Positions 27,244-36,434 of a stretch of 64,000 nt of DNA are shown one piece after another (within the stretch, counting starts at the first letter, position 1; each line of letters starts with the position of its first letter). The position numbers and the translations under genes are program-made. The notes under the pieces are model-generated. The model did no database searches. It was not told the DNA's origin and was given only the letters and a program-made list of their open reading frames with translations. This stretch comes from Flavobacteriaceae bacterium LYZ1037 (GTDB taxonomy: Bacteria; Bacteroidota; Bacteroidia; Flavobacteriales; Flavobacteriaceae). The DNA is taken from NCBI GenBank assembly GCA_003144015.1, contig QFWS01000002.1:186001-250000 (forward strand). The letters are read 5' to 3'.

Positions 27244-30051
27244 ATGAAAAAAAGTTTTTTTATTTTTCTATTCGGAATTTTTTCAACTGTTACAGCTGTC
27301 TCTCAGGAGACTGTTGTAAAGGGAAGTGTCACAGAAGCCATTTCTTTTGAACCAATTCCAAGTGTAACTGTTACTGTTGAAGGTACTGTACTATCAGTTG
27401 AAACTGACGCAAAAGGTGAGTTTCAATTTCTAGAACAAGTGCCATTAGGAGAACAAGTGCTACACATTTCTAAAAATGGGTTTGCTTCTAAGAGATACCC
27501 AATAGTAGTAAATGAAGGTCAAACGTTAAACATTACAGACATGACCTTAACTAAAGATGTTGCTGATGCCAATTTGTTTACAATTTCATTGTCTGACGAT
27601 GAACTTGATAGCGACGATAGCGGTTTAGATAATATTTCTGGACTGTTACAATCTTCAATGGACTTGTTTCAACGTACAGCAGCTTTCGAGTTTAGCTCAT
27701 CTTTCTTTAAAGTAAGAGGTTTAAATTCAGAAAATGGTTCTGTTTTAATTAACGGAATTGAAATGAACAAATTATATGATGGTAGACCACAATGGAGTGA
27801 TTGGGGAGGTTTAAACGACGTTCTTAGAAATCAAGAATTAACCACAGGACTTAAACCTTCTAGTTATAACTTTGGTGGTATTTTAGGAACCACAAATATG
27901 ATTGTTAGAGCGTCTCAATATAGAGAAGGTGGTCGTATTACCTACTCTTCATCTAACAGAAGCTATACCAATAGAGTTATGGGAAGTTATTCATCTGGTT
28001 TATTAGATGGAGGATGGGCTTTTACCATTATGGCAGGAAGACGTTGGGGTAATGAAGGCTATCAAGATGGTACTTTATACGATGCCAATTCATTCTTTGC
28101 TTCAGTTGAAAAGGTTATTAACGAAAAACATAGCTTAAACTTTACATCTATTTATACTCCAAACCGTAGAGGGAAATCTTCGCCAAACACACAAGAAGTA
28201 TACGATTTAAAAGACATTAAATACAACGAATATTGGGGTTGGTTAGATGGTGAAAAGAAAAACTCACGTATCAAAGAAGTTGTAGAACCAATTTTAATGT
28301 TAAATCATTATTGGGATATAAGTAGTAAAACTAGCTTAAACACGAATATTGGTTACCAATTTGGTAAAATAGGAAACAGCCGTTTAGATTATGGTGGTGG
28401 AGGAAACCCAAGTCCAGCTTATTATCAATTATTACCTAGTTATTTTCTTGCAGATACTGATGGTCCAGATTATGCTGGAGCTTATATAGCTGAGCAGAAT
28501 TTTATTAATGGAGGTCAAGTAGATTGGGAACGTATTTTAGATGCCAACCTTACTAATAATAATCCTGTAAATGGCGAAAAACCTGGTGCTTACGTCTTAT
28601 ACGAAGATAGAAGTGATGACACACAATTGTCTGTAAATTCTATTTTTAACACTGAGGTTAACGAGAATATTTTAGTTAATGCAGCATTTACCTATAAAAA
28701 TTTAAAATCTGAAAACTTTGGAGAAATTATCGATTTATTAGGCTCAACTGTAGGTTATCTAAATGTTGATTCTTTTGATGGTTTTCAATACGATTACCAA
28801 AATCCAAACCGTTTAGTGAGTGAAGGTGATAAATACAGATATAACTACAACATTTTATCTGAAGTTGTTTCAGGTTATGCTCAAGCACAATTTAAATACA
28901 GCAAAGTAGATTTTTACCTGTCTGCTAGTTTAACAAATACCACATACCAAAGAGATGGGTTGTGGCAAAATGAAGGTTATATTAAAACAGATGATGCAGG
29001 AAATGTGTTAATAGATAATTCTTCGGGGAAAGGTGAAAAACTTTCTTTTACTGGAATTGGAGCAAAAGGTGGATTAACCTATAAAATTACAGGGAAACAT
29101 TTAATAGATGTGAACGCTGGTTATATTACTCAAGCACCTTCTATAAGAAACACGTATTCTAATTCAAGAGAAAATAAGAGTGTAGTAGATAATATTACTG
29201 AAGAAAAAATAACCTCAGCAGATATCAGCTATATTTATAGATCTCCAATTGTTAAAGCAAAACTTACTGGCTTCTATTCTAAAATTGAAGATGCTAATGA
29301 AGTTTCATTTTACTATGCTGATGGTGTTACTAATGCTAGTGTAGTATTTAACGAAACTTCTGCTTTTGTTCAAGAAATTTTATACGGTATAGATAAGCAA
29401 CATATTGGAGCAGAATTAGGAATACAAGCACAAGTAACACCAACTATTTTATTAAAAGGAGTTGCTTCTATAGGTCAATATACTTACTCAAATAATCCAA
29501 ATTTATATTTAACTTCATCAAGTTTTAGTGAAAATGGAGAATTAGGAAGAACACCAACTTATACATCTAATTTAAAAGACTATAAAATTGCAGGTGGTCC
29601 TCAACAAGCCTATTCGGTTGGTTTTGAATATAGAGACCCAGATTATTGGTGGTTTGGAGCAACTGCAAATTTCTTCTCCAACACATACGTAGATGTTAGT
29701 CCGTTAACTAGAACTGAAAACTTCTATCTAGCTAGTGATGGTTTACCAATTAATAATTACGATGAAGATGTGGCAAATCAATTATTAAAGCAAGAAGAGT
29801 TTGATAGTTACATGGTTGTTAACCTGACAGGTGGAAAATCGTGGAAAATAGGAGATTATTATATTGGGTTCTTTGCAAGTATCAACAACTTATTAGACGA
29901 AGTCTATAAAACAGGTGGTTTTGAACAAGGAAGAAATGCTAATTACAATGAGTTATTAGCAGATAAAAGTAATGATAAACCTGTGTTCGGTTCAAAATAT
30001 TGGTATGGACGTGGAACCACTTATTTTTTAAATGTTAACTTTAGATTCTAA
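27244..30051 (+). CDS. TonB-dependent receptor paired with a DUF5689 lipoprotein
   Basis: An outer-membrane transporter of 935 residues. A signal peptide (1-20, TAVSQ) precedes a CarboxypepD_reg-like domain (VVKGSVTEAISFEPIPSV...GEFQFLEQ, about 22-110). Then comes an acidic linker (SDDELDSDDSG), a plug domain (KVRGLNSENGSVLINGIEMNKLYDG) and a long barrel ending TTYFLNVNFRF with terminal Phe. The next gene, 37 bases on, encodes a DUF5689 lipoprotein, which could play the SusD-like lid or binding role. EEP nuclease/phosphatase genes flank the pair. The cargo may be nucleic-acid- or phosphate-related; that is inference. Confidence 0.93.
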   Translation: MKKSFFIFLFGIFSTVTAVSQETVVKGSVTEAISFEPIPSVTVTVEGTVLSVETDAKGEFQFLEQVPLGEQVLHISKNGFASKRYPIVVNEGQTLNITDMTLTKDVADANLFTISLSDDELDSDDSGLDNISGLLQSSMDLFQRTAAFEFSSSFFKVRGLNSENGSVLINGIEMNKLYDGRPQWSDWGGLNDVLRNQELTTGLKPSSYNFGGILGTTNMIVRASQYREGGRITYSSSNRSYTNRVMGSYSSGLLDGGWAFTIMAGRRWGNEGYQDGTLYDANSFFASVEKVINEKHSLNFTSIYTPNRRGKSSPNTQEVYDLKDIKYNEYWGWLDGEKKNSRIKEVVEPILMLNHYWDISSKTSLNTNIGYQFGKIGNSRLDYGGGGNPSPAYYQLLPSYFLADTDGPDYAGAYIAEQNFINGGQVDWERILDANLTNNNPVNGEKPGAYVLYEDRSDDTQLSVNSIFNTEVNENILVNAAFTYKNLKSENFGEIIDLLGSTVGYLNVDSFDGFQYDYQNPNRLVSEGDKYRYNYNILSEVVSGYAQAQFKYSKVDFYLSASLTNTTYQRDGLWQNEGYIKTDDAGNVLIDNSSGKGEKLSFTGIGAKGGLTYKITGKHLIDVNAGYITQAPSIRNTYSNSRENKSVVDNITEEKITSADISYIYRSPIVKAKLTGFYSKIEDANEVSFYYADGVTNASVVFNETSAFVQEILYGIDKQHIGAELGIQAQVTPTILLKGVASIGQYTYSNNPNLYLTSSSFSENGELGRTPTYTSNLKDYKIAGGPQQAYSVGFEYRDPDYWWFGATANFFSNTYVDVSPLTRTENFYLASDGLPINNYDEDVANQLLKQEEFDSYMVVNLTGGKSWKIGDYYIGFFASINNLLDEVYKTGGFEQGRNANYNELLADKSNDKPVFGSKYWYGRGTTYFLNVNFRF

Positions 30052-30088
30052 AAAAGAAAAAGAAAAAATTAATTAAAAATTATTACTC

Positions 30089-31513
30089 ATGAAAACAAAT
30101 AAATTTTTAAAAATAGCTCTTGGTTTAATGGTGATTTTCACTGTTGCATCTTGTGTGCAAGACGACGATTATACGGTGCCAAGTAGTATGGGTGACGAAG
30201 AAAACACCAATTTAAATAATTTAATTGCTAATGGAACAGAAATTACCATGGCAGAACTTAAAGCGAAGTATCTTACAGAGCCAGATCCAGGAGACAATTC
30301 TGCTGTACTTATAGATTTAAACGACTATATAAAAGGGTATGTATCTTCGTCAGACAGAACTGGAAATTTTTTTAAAGAATTCTTTATTCAAGACAGTCCA
30401 ACAAACCCAACAATTGCAATTAAGGTTTTAGTTAATGAAGTTGACACATACAATCAATTTAATTTTGGTAGAGAAGTATATGTTAGCTTAAAAGATCTTT
30501 ATGTAGGTGAAGAGCGTATTGAAAATGGTGTTATCACTATTGGAGGTGGTACTGAAACCGACCAATATGGAACAACAGTAACAAGCTTAGGGAGAATTCA
30601 AACAAACTCTCATGTTTTTAGATCTCCAACTACAGAAGAAATGACTCCACTTAATCTTAGTTTTTCTGAAATTAATGGTGGTCTAGTTGGTGTATTTGTT
30701 CAGGTTGATAATGCAGAATTTGCAGATGATTTAAATGGAAAACGTTATTTCGATCCATCACAGGATTTCGATACTCATAGAACATTACAAGCATGCGCAG
30801 GCTTTGGATATTCAACGTTTCAGTTAGAAACAAGTAGTTTTTCAACTTTTAGAGATTATTTATTACCAACAGGTAATGGATCTATTGCTGCCGTAGTTAA
30901 TAAAACCTATGATGGTTCAAGTCTTGTTTTAGCATTAAACTCTACAGATGATGTTGCTATGGAAGGAACTAGATGTACTCCTTTAAATATAGATGATTTC
31001 ACCTTAGTTCTTGATGAAGATTTTCAAGCTGCTGTAAACAATACAAATTTTGATTTTCCAGGTTGGACTAATTTCTCTGAAGAGGGATCTCGTGTTTGGA
31101 GAGAAAAAACGTTTTCTGGAAACGGGTATATAGAGTTTAGTACATTTGGTTCTGGAGATGCTGTAAATATCGCATGGACAGTAACACCTGGTATTGATAT
31201 GTCAACACTAGATAATGCTTTTGTAAATTTTGAAGCTGCACAACATCACTTAGATTCTCCTGAAAACACTTTAGAAATTTTTATTTCTTCAGACTTTGAT
31301 GGCTCAGATGTTTTAGGGGCTACTTGGGAACCAGTTTCAGCAAACCTACCAACGCAAGCAAATTCTTGGTATGAGTTTGTAAATTCTGGATTAATTGATA
31401 TTTCAGATTATTTTGGAACAATATATTTAGCCTTTAAAGTTACAGGTTCTGGTACAGACGAAACTCTTGATGGTGCATACCAAATAGATAATTACAAAAT
31501 TTTAGCTAACTAA
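30089..31513 (+). CDS. DUF5689 domain-containing lipoprotein with jelly-roll C-terminus
   Basis: The 474-residue lipoprotein has lipobox VASC followed by VQDDDY. Acidic residues directly after the cysteine resemble the Bacteroidota surface-export signal. The DUF5689 region (about 45-290) contains TEPDPGDNSAVLIDLNDYIKGYV, SSDRTGNFFKEFFIQD and IAIKVLVNEVDTYNQF, an OB-fold-like pattern. The C-terminal ~170 residues (VLDEDFQAAVNNTNFDFPGW...) look like a choice-of-anchor J carbohydrate-binding-type domain. Location after the TonB receptor suggests a surface-exposed partner. DUF5689 has no established substrate to my knowledge. Confidence 0.9.
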   Translation: MKTNKFLKIALGLMVIFTVASCVQDDDYTVPSSMGDEENTNLNNLIANGTEITMAELKAKYLTEPDPGDNSAVLIDLNDYIKGYVSSSDRTGNFFKEFFIQDSPTNPTIAIKVLVNEVDTYNQFNFGREVYVSLKDLYVGEERIENGVITIGGGTETDQYGTTVTSLGRIQTNSHVFRSPTTEEMTPLNLSFSEINGGLVGVFVQVDNAEFADDLNGKRYFDPSQDFDTHRTLQACAGFGYSTFQLETSSFSTFRDYLLPTGNGSIAAVVNKTYDGSSLVLALNSTDDVAMEGTRCTPLNIDDFTLVLDEDFQAAVNNTNFDFPGWTNFSEEGSRVWREKTFSGNGYIEFSTFGSGDAVNIAWTVTPGIDMSTLDNAFVNFEAAQHHLDSPENTLEIFISSDFDGSDVLGATWEPVSANLPTQANSWYEFVNSGLIDISDYFGTIYLAFKVTGSGTDETLDGAYQIDNYKILAN

Positions 31514-31536
31514 TATAGCTTTCTAATAAATATCTT

Positions 31537-31573
31537 AAAACCTGCTGACTTTTAGAGATTAGCAGGTTTTTTT
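31537..31573 (+). terminator. Rho-independent terminator after DUF5689 gene
   Basis: AAAACCTGCT pairs with AGCAGGTTTT across a 14-base loop and is followed by a T run. Confidence 0.85.
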
Positions 31574-31594
31574 AATTTTCATAATACAATACCT

Positions 31595-31972
31595 ATGACA
31601 CTTTTCGATTCCCTTTTTTTCAATGTGTTTAAACACTATAAAGATGCTAAAAGCAAAAAAGCGAATCAAATAGCTACTATTTATATATCCATATTGCAAT
31701 GTGCTATTTTGTTTATGTTAGGTGTTTTTTTTGCTGGGTTCTTTAGGCAGATGCATATGGATACCATGTCTCCAGATAAAGCGTGGTTTTTGTTTGTATT
31801 GATAGCAGTTTTTATGTTTTTTAAAAACTGGATTCAATATGCAGGTAAAAAGCGAAAAGTGTTGAATGCTAAAATGCTTAAAAAGAAATCTCAAAATTAT
31901 CCAATTTTTATGCTTTGGCTGCTACCTGTAGCTTGTGTTTTGTTGGGCTTAATTATTTGGCAGGCAGTTTAA
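31595..31972 (+). CDS. Uncharacterised three-helix membrane protein
   Basis: This 125-residue protein is not recognised. Three hydrophobic segments are visible: about 27-47 (IYISILQCAILFMLGVFFAG), 60-78 (AWFLFVLIAVFMFFKNW) and 102-122 (FMLWLLPVACVLLGLIIW). Lysine-rich loops (KDAKSKKAN, GKKRKVLNAKMLKKKSQ) place the loops in the cytoplasm. It begins 21 bases after the DUF5689 terminator, and its last 20 bases overlap the convergent EEP gene. Confidence 0.7.
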   Translation: MTLFDSLFFNVFKHYKDAKSKKANQIATIYISILQCAILFMLGVFFAGFFRQMHMDTMSPDKAWFLFVLIAVFMFFKNWIQYAGKKRKVLNAKMLKKKSQNYPIFMLWLLPVACVLLGLIIWQAV

Positions 31973-32933
31973 TACTTAGCGTAATATATACTGGAAAATG
32001 ATCGCTATAACCTCCATGATATTTTTTGCCTACATAAGTTCTTAAAGGAGATCCTTTATATTTTCCATTGGATTTTTTAAGAAAATTAGCATCAAAAATA
32101 TCTGCTTTTTCAAACTGAATATGACTGGTTTCCGATTCTAAGATGTTTTTAGTAAAAAAAATCTGATCGAAAACATTCCACTGTCTGTTATGGTTAGATG
32201 TTCCTCTACTATAAGTTCTAAGTGCTGTCATTGGGTTGACGAGTTGAAAGCCGTCAACTAAACGCTTGATGTTAAAACTTGAAGGGTCTTCATTAAAATC
32301 TCCCATAATAATAATTTTCGCATCAGAATCAGTGCTTTTTATTGTAGCAATAATATCACCTACTTTGTTTGATGCAGCCAAGCGTTTATGCTCAGTTTCT
32401 TTTTCACCTGCTCTTCTTGAAGACCAATGATTAATAATGATATGTATCTTGACACTATCTAAAAAACCAGTCACTAATAAAATGTCTCTTGTGTAATCTG
32501 GTTTTCCAGCATTATTATATAATTCAATAAAAAATGGCGAAGCAGTTTCAACTTTAAATACTGAAGCATTATAAAGAAGAGCGACATCTATTCCACGTTC
32601 ATCTTTAGAGTCAAAATGGACATATTGATAATTAAAGGGATTTAAATGATTAGAGCTTATTAAATCTTTAATTACAGATTCATTCTCAACTTCGGCCAAA
32701 CCTATTAATGCTGGGTGTTTATTTGTTTCCAGCATTCCTATTTTAGAAATTGCAAAGCCAATGTTATTTATTTTCCTTCCATAGCGTTTCAAAGTCCACC
32801 TTTTATCTGCAGTTGGTGTTAAATCGGAATCATTAGTGGTTTCACTATCATATATATCAAACAAGTTTTCAGTGTTGTAAAAAGCGACTGTTAGTAGGTT
32901 GTTATCATTTAGAGTTCCAGATAAATCTGTCAT
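31953..32933 (-). CDS. EEP-family nuclease/phosphatase, no signal peptide
   Basis: This 326-residue paralog of the protein at 26052-27104 has the same motif order: VAFYNTENLFDIYDSE, Glu of GLAEVENESV, DERGIDVALLY, INHWSSRRAGEKETEHKR, GDFNEDPSS and SDHFPVYITL. It lacks a signal peptide, so it is probably cytoplasmic. The two paralogs bracket the TonB receptor/DUF5689 pair. Its 3' end overlaps a membrane-protein gene on the other strand by 20 bases. A substrate cannot be assigned from sequence alone. Confidence 0.92.
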   Translation of the reverse strand: MTDLSGTLNDNNLLTVAFYNTENLFDIYDSETTNDSDLTPTADKRWTLKRYGRKINNIGFAISKIGMLETNKHPALIGLAEVENESVIKDLISSNHLNPFNYQYVHFDSKDERGIDVALLYNASVFKVETASPFFIELYNNAGKPDYTRDILLVTGFLDSVKIHIIINHWSSRRAGEKETEHKRLAASNKVGDIIATIKSTDSDAKIIIMGDFNEDPSSFNIKRLVDGFQLVNPMTALRTYSRGTSNHNRQWNVFDQIFFTKNILESETSHIQFEKADIFDANFLKKSNGKYKGSPLRTYVGKKYHGGYSDHFPVYITLSIKLPAK

Positions 32934-33060
32934 GAATCAAAATTAATTAAAACTATGTTAATATATAACTGTTAAAGACTCCAGGAGAAGTTGATACAAA
33001 CAGTGATGTAGTCTTTTATCTTACTTCAAAAATATACAAATTAAACTGCTTACAATTATG

Positions 33061-33068
33061 TAACTTTG
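33061..33068 (+). promoter_or_regulatory. -7 promoter element of hflX
   Basis: TAACTTTG is an exact TAnnTTTG match, 16 bases before the hflX ATG. Confidence 0.6.
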
Positions 33069-33084
33069 TACTTTATTTAGATTT

Positions 33085-34296
33085 ATGATAGAGAAGAAAG
33101 ATTTTGAATTAGAAAGAGCTGTTTTAATAGGGGTTGTCACTAAACAACAAGACGAAGCTAAATCTAAAGAGTATTTAGACGAATTGGCGTTTTTAACATA
33201 TACTGCAGGAGGCGAAGTTATTAAACGCTTTACTCAGAAAATGGATATGCCTAACCCAAAAACATTTATTGGAACAGGTAAAATTGAAGATGTTCGGAAA
33301 TTTATTAGCGAAAACGATATTGGAACAGCCATTTTCGATGACGAGTTATCTGCTGCTCAAGAAAGAAATATTAGTAAAATATTAGAATGTAAAGTTTTAG
33401 ATAGAACCAACTTAATATTAGATATTTTTGCCCAAAGAGCACAAACCAGCTATGCTAGAACGCAAGTAGAACTAGCCCAATGCGAGTATTTATTACCGCG
33501 ATTAAAAGGTATGTGGACGCATCTGGAACGTCAAAAAGGAGGTATTGGAATGCGTGGACCTGGTGAAACAGAAATTGAAACAGATAGACGTATTGTTAGA
33601 GACAAGATTTCACTCTTAAAAGATAAAATTAAAACCATCGATAAACAAATGGCTGTTCAGCGTGGGAATCGTGGTAAAATGGTTCGTGTGGCTCTAGTTG
33701 GTTATACTAACGTTGGGAAATCTACTTTAATGAACGTGATTAGTAAAAGTGATGTTTTTGCCGAAAACAAACTCTTTGCTACTTTAGATACAACCGTTAG
33801 AAAGGTGGTTATACAAAACTTGCCATTTTTATTAAGTGATACGGTTGGGTTTATTAGAAAGTTACCAACCCAATTGGTAGATAGTTTTAAAAGTACTTTA
33901 GATGAAGTTCGCGAAGCCGATTTATTACTACATATTGTTGATATTTCTCATCCTAATTTTGAACACCATATAGATTCTGTCAATAAAATTTTAGGTGAAA
34001 TAGATAGTTCAGACAAACCAACCATCATGGTTTTTAATAAAATTGATGCCTACCATCCAGAACCTTTCGACGAAACCGATTTAATTGCAGAGAGATCAGA
34101 AGCACATTATACCTTACAGGAATGGAAAAAGACCTGGATGAATCGAGTTGGGGATAATGCCTTATTTATTTCGGCATTAAATAAAGAAAATATAGATGAT
34201 TTTAAAAAACGGGTTTACGATGAGGTTCGAGAGATTCATGTTACTCGTTTTCCATATAACAACTTCTTATATCCAGATTATAACGAAGAAGAATAA
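33085..34296 (+). CDS. hflX: Ribosome-associated GTPase HflX
   Basis: HflX is a GTPase that splits stalled or hibernating ribosomes. The N-terminal HflX domain includes DDELSAAQERNI and the glycine-rich GGIGMRGPGETEIETDRR linker helix. The G domain has G1 VGYTNVGKST (about residues 210-219), G3 DTVGFIRKLP and G4 FNKIDAY. At 403 residues the length is normal. It is a single-gene unit with its own promoter and a shared downstream terminator. Confidence 0.96.
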   Translation: MIEKKDFELERAVLIGVVTKQQDEAKSKEYLDELAFLTYTAGGEVIKRFTQKMDMPNPKTFIGTGKIEDVRKFISENDIGTAIFDDELSAAQERNISKILECKVLDRTNLILDIFAQRAQTSYARTQVELAQCEYLLPRLKGMWTHLERQKGGIGMRGPGETEIETDRRIVRDKISLLKDKIKTIDKQMAVQRGNRGKMVRVALVGYTNVGKSTLMNVISKSDVFAENKLFATLDTTVRKVVIQNLPFLLSDTVGFIRKLPTQLVDSFKSTLDEVREADLLLHIVDISHPNFEHHIDSVNKILGEIDSSDKPTIMVFNKIDAYHPEPFDETDLIAERSEAHYTLQEWKKTWMNRVGDNALFISALNKENIDDFKKRVYDEVREIHVTRFPYNNFLYPDYNEEE

Positions 34297-34326
34297 AAAA
34301 AGCGCCAATTTTGGCGCTTTTTTTTT
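34295..34326. terminator. Bidirectional terminator between hflX and a DUF3078 gene
   Basis: AAAAAAGCGCCAA-TT-TTGGCGCTTTTTT is a near-perfect hairpin flanked by A and T runs. It can end both convergent transcripts. Confidence 0.92.
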
Positions 34327-34338
34327 GGATCTATTTTA

Positions 34339-35259
34339 TTAAAAACTCACATTCAAGCCCAAACCAAAAACCTCTCGAATTTGAAAGCCTTGGTAGGCAT
34401 CATCATCATATACTGTTTGGAAAGTAAGATTTGTTGAAAATACGTCATTTATTTTCATAACGATATTCATGGTATAATCTATATCCATGTTTTTTGGTTT
34501 GTTTAAGTAATTAGAATAGAGGTTTAAGATGTTTTCCATGGATATGTTTTTCATAATATCAAACTTATAGTATCCACGTATATTCATACCAAATTCATAT
34601 AGTAAAGACTTTCCAGGAGCTACACCATATGTTTCAACATCGTTACTAGACTCATAGAATACATTATCACCATCGTCGTCATTAATAGTGTAAATTTCAC
34701 TTGTTATAAAGGTGAATTTAGAAGTTACAGGAGCTAAATTGACATTTAATTTATTGCTTTTTTTCCATAAAAAACCTGGTCCAAAACTCCAATAGGCTGG
34801 TTTAAAAAAACCAGATACAGGATAATCTTCATTGTCTCCAGGGAAATCGTCATTATAATCGTAACCATCACTAAATTGAGTTCTAAAATTCATGAAGAAA
34901 GAAAAGCTCCAATATTTTTTTTTCATGGCACGTCCAAGTACAGAGTTAAGTTCTAATCTATCGTCTGTTTTACGCATTCCATCATCATCGTTGATGGTTA
35001 CCCCATAGCTAGCAAGAATTTTATTATCCCATAGCCAAGGCCCTTTTACATAATCGAAAGCATAATTAACACTTAGGTTTGCAGCAGCATTATTGTCGCC
35101 ACCAGGTTGCCAGTTTGAAAATGCAGATTGGTTAATTAATAGTGTGATTTTACCCTCATGAGACCAGCCTTCTAATGAGTCTTTAGCTGTTTCTGAAGTT
35201 TGTCCATACATAAGGCTCACAGAGAAAATGAAACCAAAAAATAATAATATTTTTTTCAT
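34339..35259 (-). CDS. DUF3078 outer-membrane beta-barrel protein (1)
   Basis: The 306-residue protein has a signal peptide (1-19, SLMYGQ) and the DUF3078 opening WSHEGKITLLINQSAFSNWQPGG, then amphipathic strands ending in ...LGLNVSF with terminal Phe. It is probably an outer-membrane barrel. A second DUF3078 protein is encoded 121 bases upstream on the same strand. The two are only modestly alike, so the duplication is old. Function unknown. Confidence 0.88.
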   Translation of the reverse strand: MKKILLFFGFIFSVSLMYGQTSETAKDSLEGWSHEGKITLLINQSAFSNWQPGGDNNAAANLSVNYAFDYVKGPWLWDNKILASYGVTINDDDGMRKTDDRLELNSVLGRAMKKKYWSFSFFMNFRTQFSDGYDYNDDFPGDNEDYPVSGFFKPAYWSFGPGFLWKKSNKLNVNLAPVTSKFTFITSEIYTINDDDGDNVFYESSNDVETYGVAPGKSLLYEFGMNIRGYYKFDIMKNISMENILNLYSNYLNKPKNMDIDYTMNIVMKINDVFSTNLTFQTVYDDDAYQGFQIREVFGLGLNVSF

Positions 35260-35320
35260 TGTGTCTTAATTTTTATGGTACTTAAAATCATTTTTTGAAT
35301 ACCGATTGTTTTTAAATTAA

Positions 35321-35364
35321 AAAAACGTCTTTCTAGCTACGGTTGTAACCAAAAAGGCGTTTTT
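35321..35364 (-). terminator. Possible terminator between the two DUF3078 genes
   Basis: AACGTCTTT and AAAGGCGTT (one T.G wobble) are separated by 20 bases and bordered by A and T runs. The loop is long, so confidence is limited. Confidence 0.45.
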
Positions 35365-35380
35365 CAAAGCATCTGTTATG

Positions 35381-36319
35381 TTAGAAATTATAACTTAATC
35401 CAAATGTGGTATACACTTGAACATCGTTATCTACGTTTTCAAAATTAGGTTCAACTTCAGTTGCTGGATCCCATTGTCCAAACGCGTAATTAAGTGCTTC
35501 TTGTTTGCTGTCTCTTAAACCAACTTCAAAACCAAGACCAATCCCTTTCCAAACAGTATAACTTAAAGAGTTAATCCATGTCCAGTTAGATAAGTCGGAA
35601 TCTTTATAACTCATAAAAGCCGAAAGATTTGAGTTAAATTTTAAACCACCAAATTCTCTGTTATAGTTAGCTACTACTTTAGCACCAAGAGACGATTCAA
35701 AAATGGCATCATTATCTGCAAATACAAAGTTGTAGTTTAATGGGTGTACTACAACAATTAAATTCTCGATTGGAGTCCAAGTAATACCAACACCAAGATC
35801 TAAATAACCAGGGTCGTTAAAGTTTTTAATAATAGTTGTTCTGTATTCTCCTAAGGTAGAAACAGCGATGCTTTTTGTTAATTTATAACCAAATAGAGAA
35901 GTGACACTAAACACATCACTAGATTCTCTAAAACTATCATCATCGTTTGGGTCATCTTTATCATCAAATTTAACCCAGCTTAAGTTGATATTTCCTGTAT
36001 TGTACCAAAAATATTTCTCTCTGTCTAATTTTGCATGAGGATTTACTGTAATGGTAATGTTTCCTGCAGAATTGTTAGGAGAACCTTGACCATACCAGTT
36101 ATTGAAATTTGAAAAACTAGCACCAATAGTACCAAAAGCACCAAATTTCCATCCTGGGAATTGATCTATTTGTTTCTGTAAATCATCTACTTGCCCTTGA
36201 AGAGCACTAATAGAATCTTTTTTTGCTGCTTGCTCAGCTTTTAATTCTTCTCTAGTTTGAGAAAAACCAGTTGAAATAGTAAAAACTAAAACAAGGATTG
36301 TGAGTAATTTTTTAGTCAT
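35381..36319 (-). CDS. DUF3078 outer-membrane beta-barrel protein (2) with coiled-coil head
   Basis: The 312-residue protein has a signal peptide (1-20, STGFSQ), a short coiled coil (REELKAEQAAKKDSISALQG and on to about residue 53), then the DUF3078 region (GWKFGAFGTIGASFSNFNNW) and a barrel ending VYTTFGLSYNF. The coiled coil could form a periplasmic trimer or stalk. It has its own promoter at 36360-36367. It differs from the neighbouring DUF3078 protein in having this helical head. Confidence 0.88.
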   Translation of the reverse strand: MTKKLLTILVLVFTISTGFSQTREELKAEQAAKKDSISALQGQVDDLQKQIDQFPGWKFGAFGTIGASFSNFNNWYGQGSPNNSAGNITITVNPHAKLDREKYFWYNTGNINLSWVKFDDKDDPNDDDSFRESSDVFSVTSLFGYKLTKSIAVSTLGEYRTTIIKNFNDPGYLDLGVGITWTPIENLIVVVHPLNYNFVFADNDAIFESSLGAKVVANYNREFGGLKFNSNLSAFMSYKDSDLSNWTWINSLSYTVWKGIGLGFEVGLRDSKQEALNYAFGQWDPATEVEPNFENVDNDVQVYTTFGLSYNF

Positions 36320-36359
36320 TTTAAGGGTGTTTAAAGATTAATTAATTATTAAAAGTCTG

Positions 36360-36367
36360 CAAATATA
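36360..36367 (-). promoter_or_regulatory. -7 promoter element of DUF3078 gene (2)
   Basis: Minus-strand TATATTTG matches TAnnTTTG, 41 bases before the start codon. Confidence 0.6.
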
Positions 36368-36434
36368 AGGGTTAGCTCATATTTATCAAATAGAAAAGTC
36401 TAATAAGTAAATATAACTAAAAAATATAATAGTG

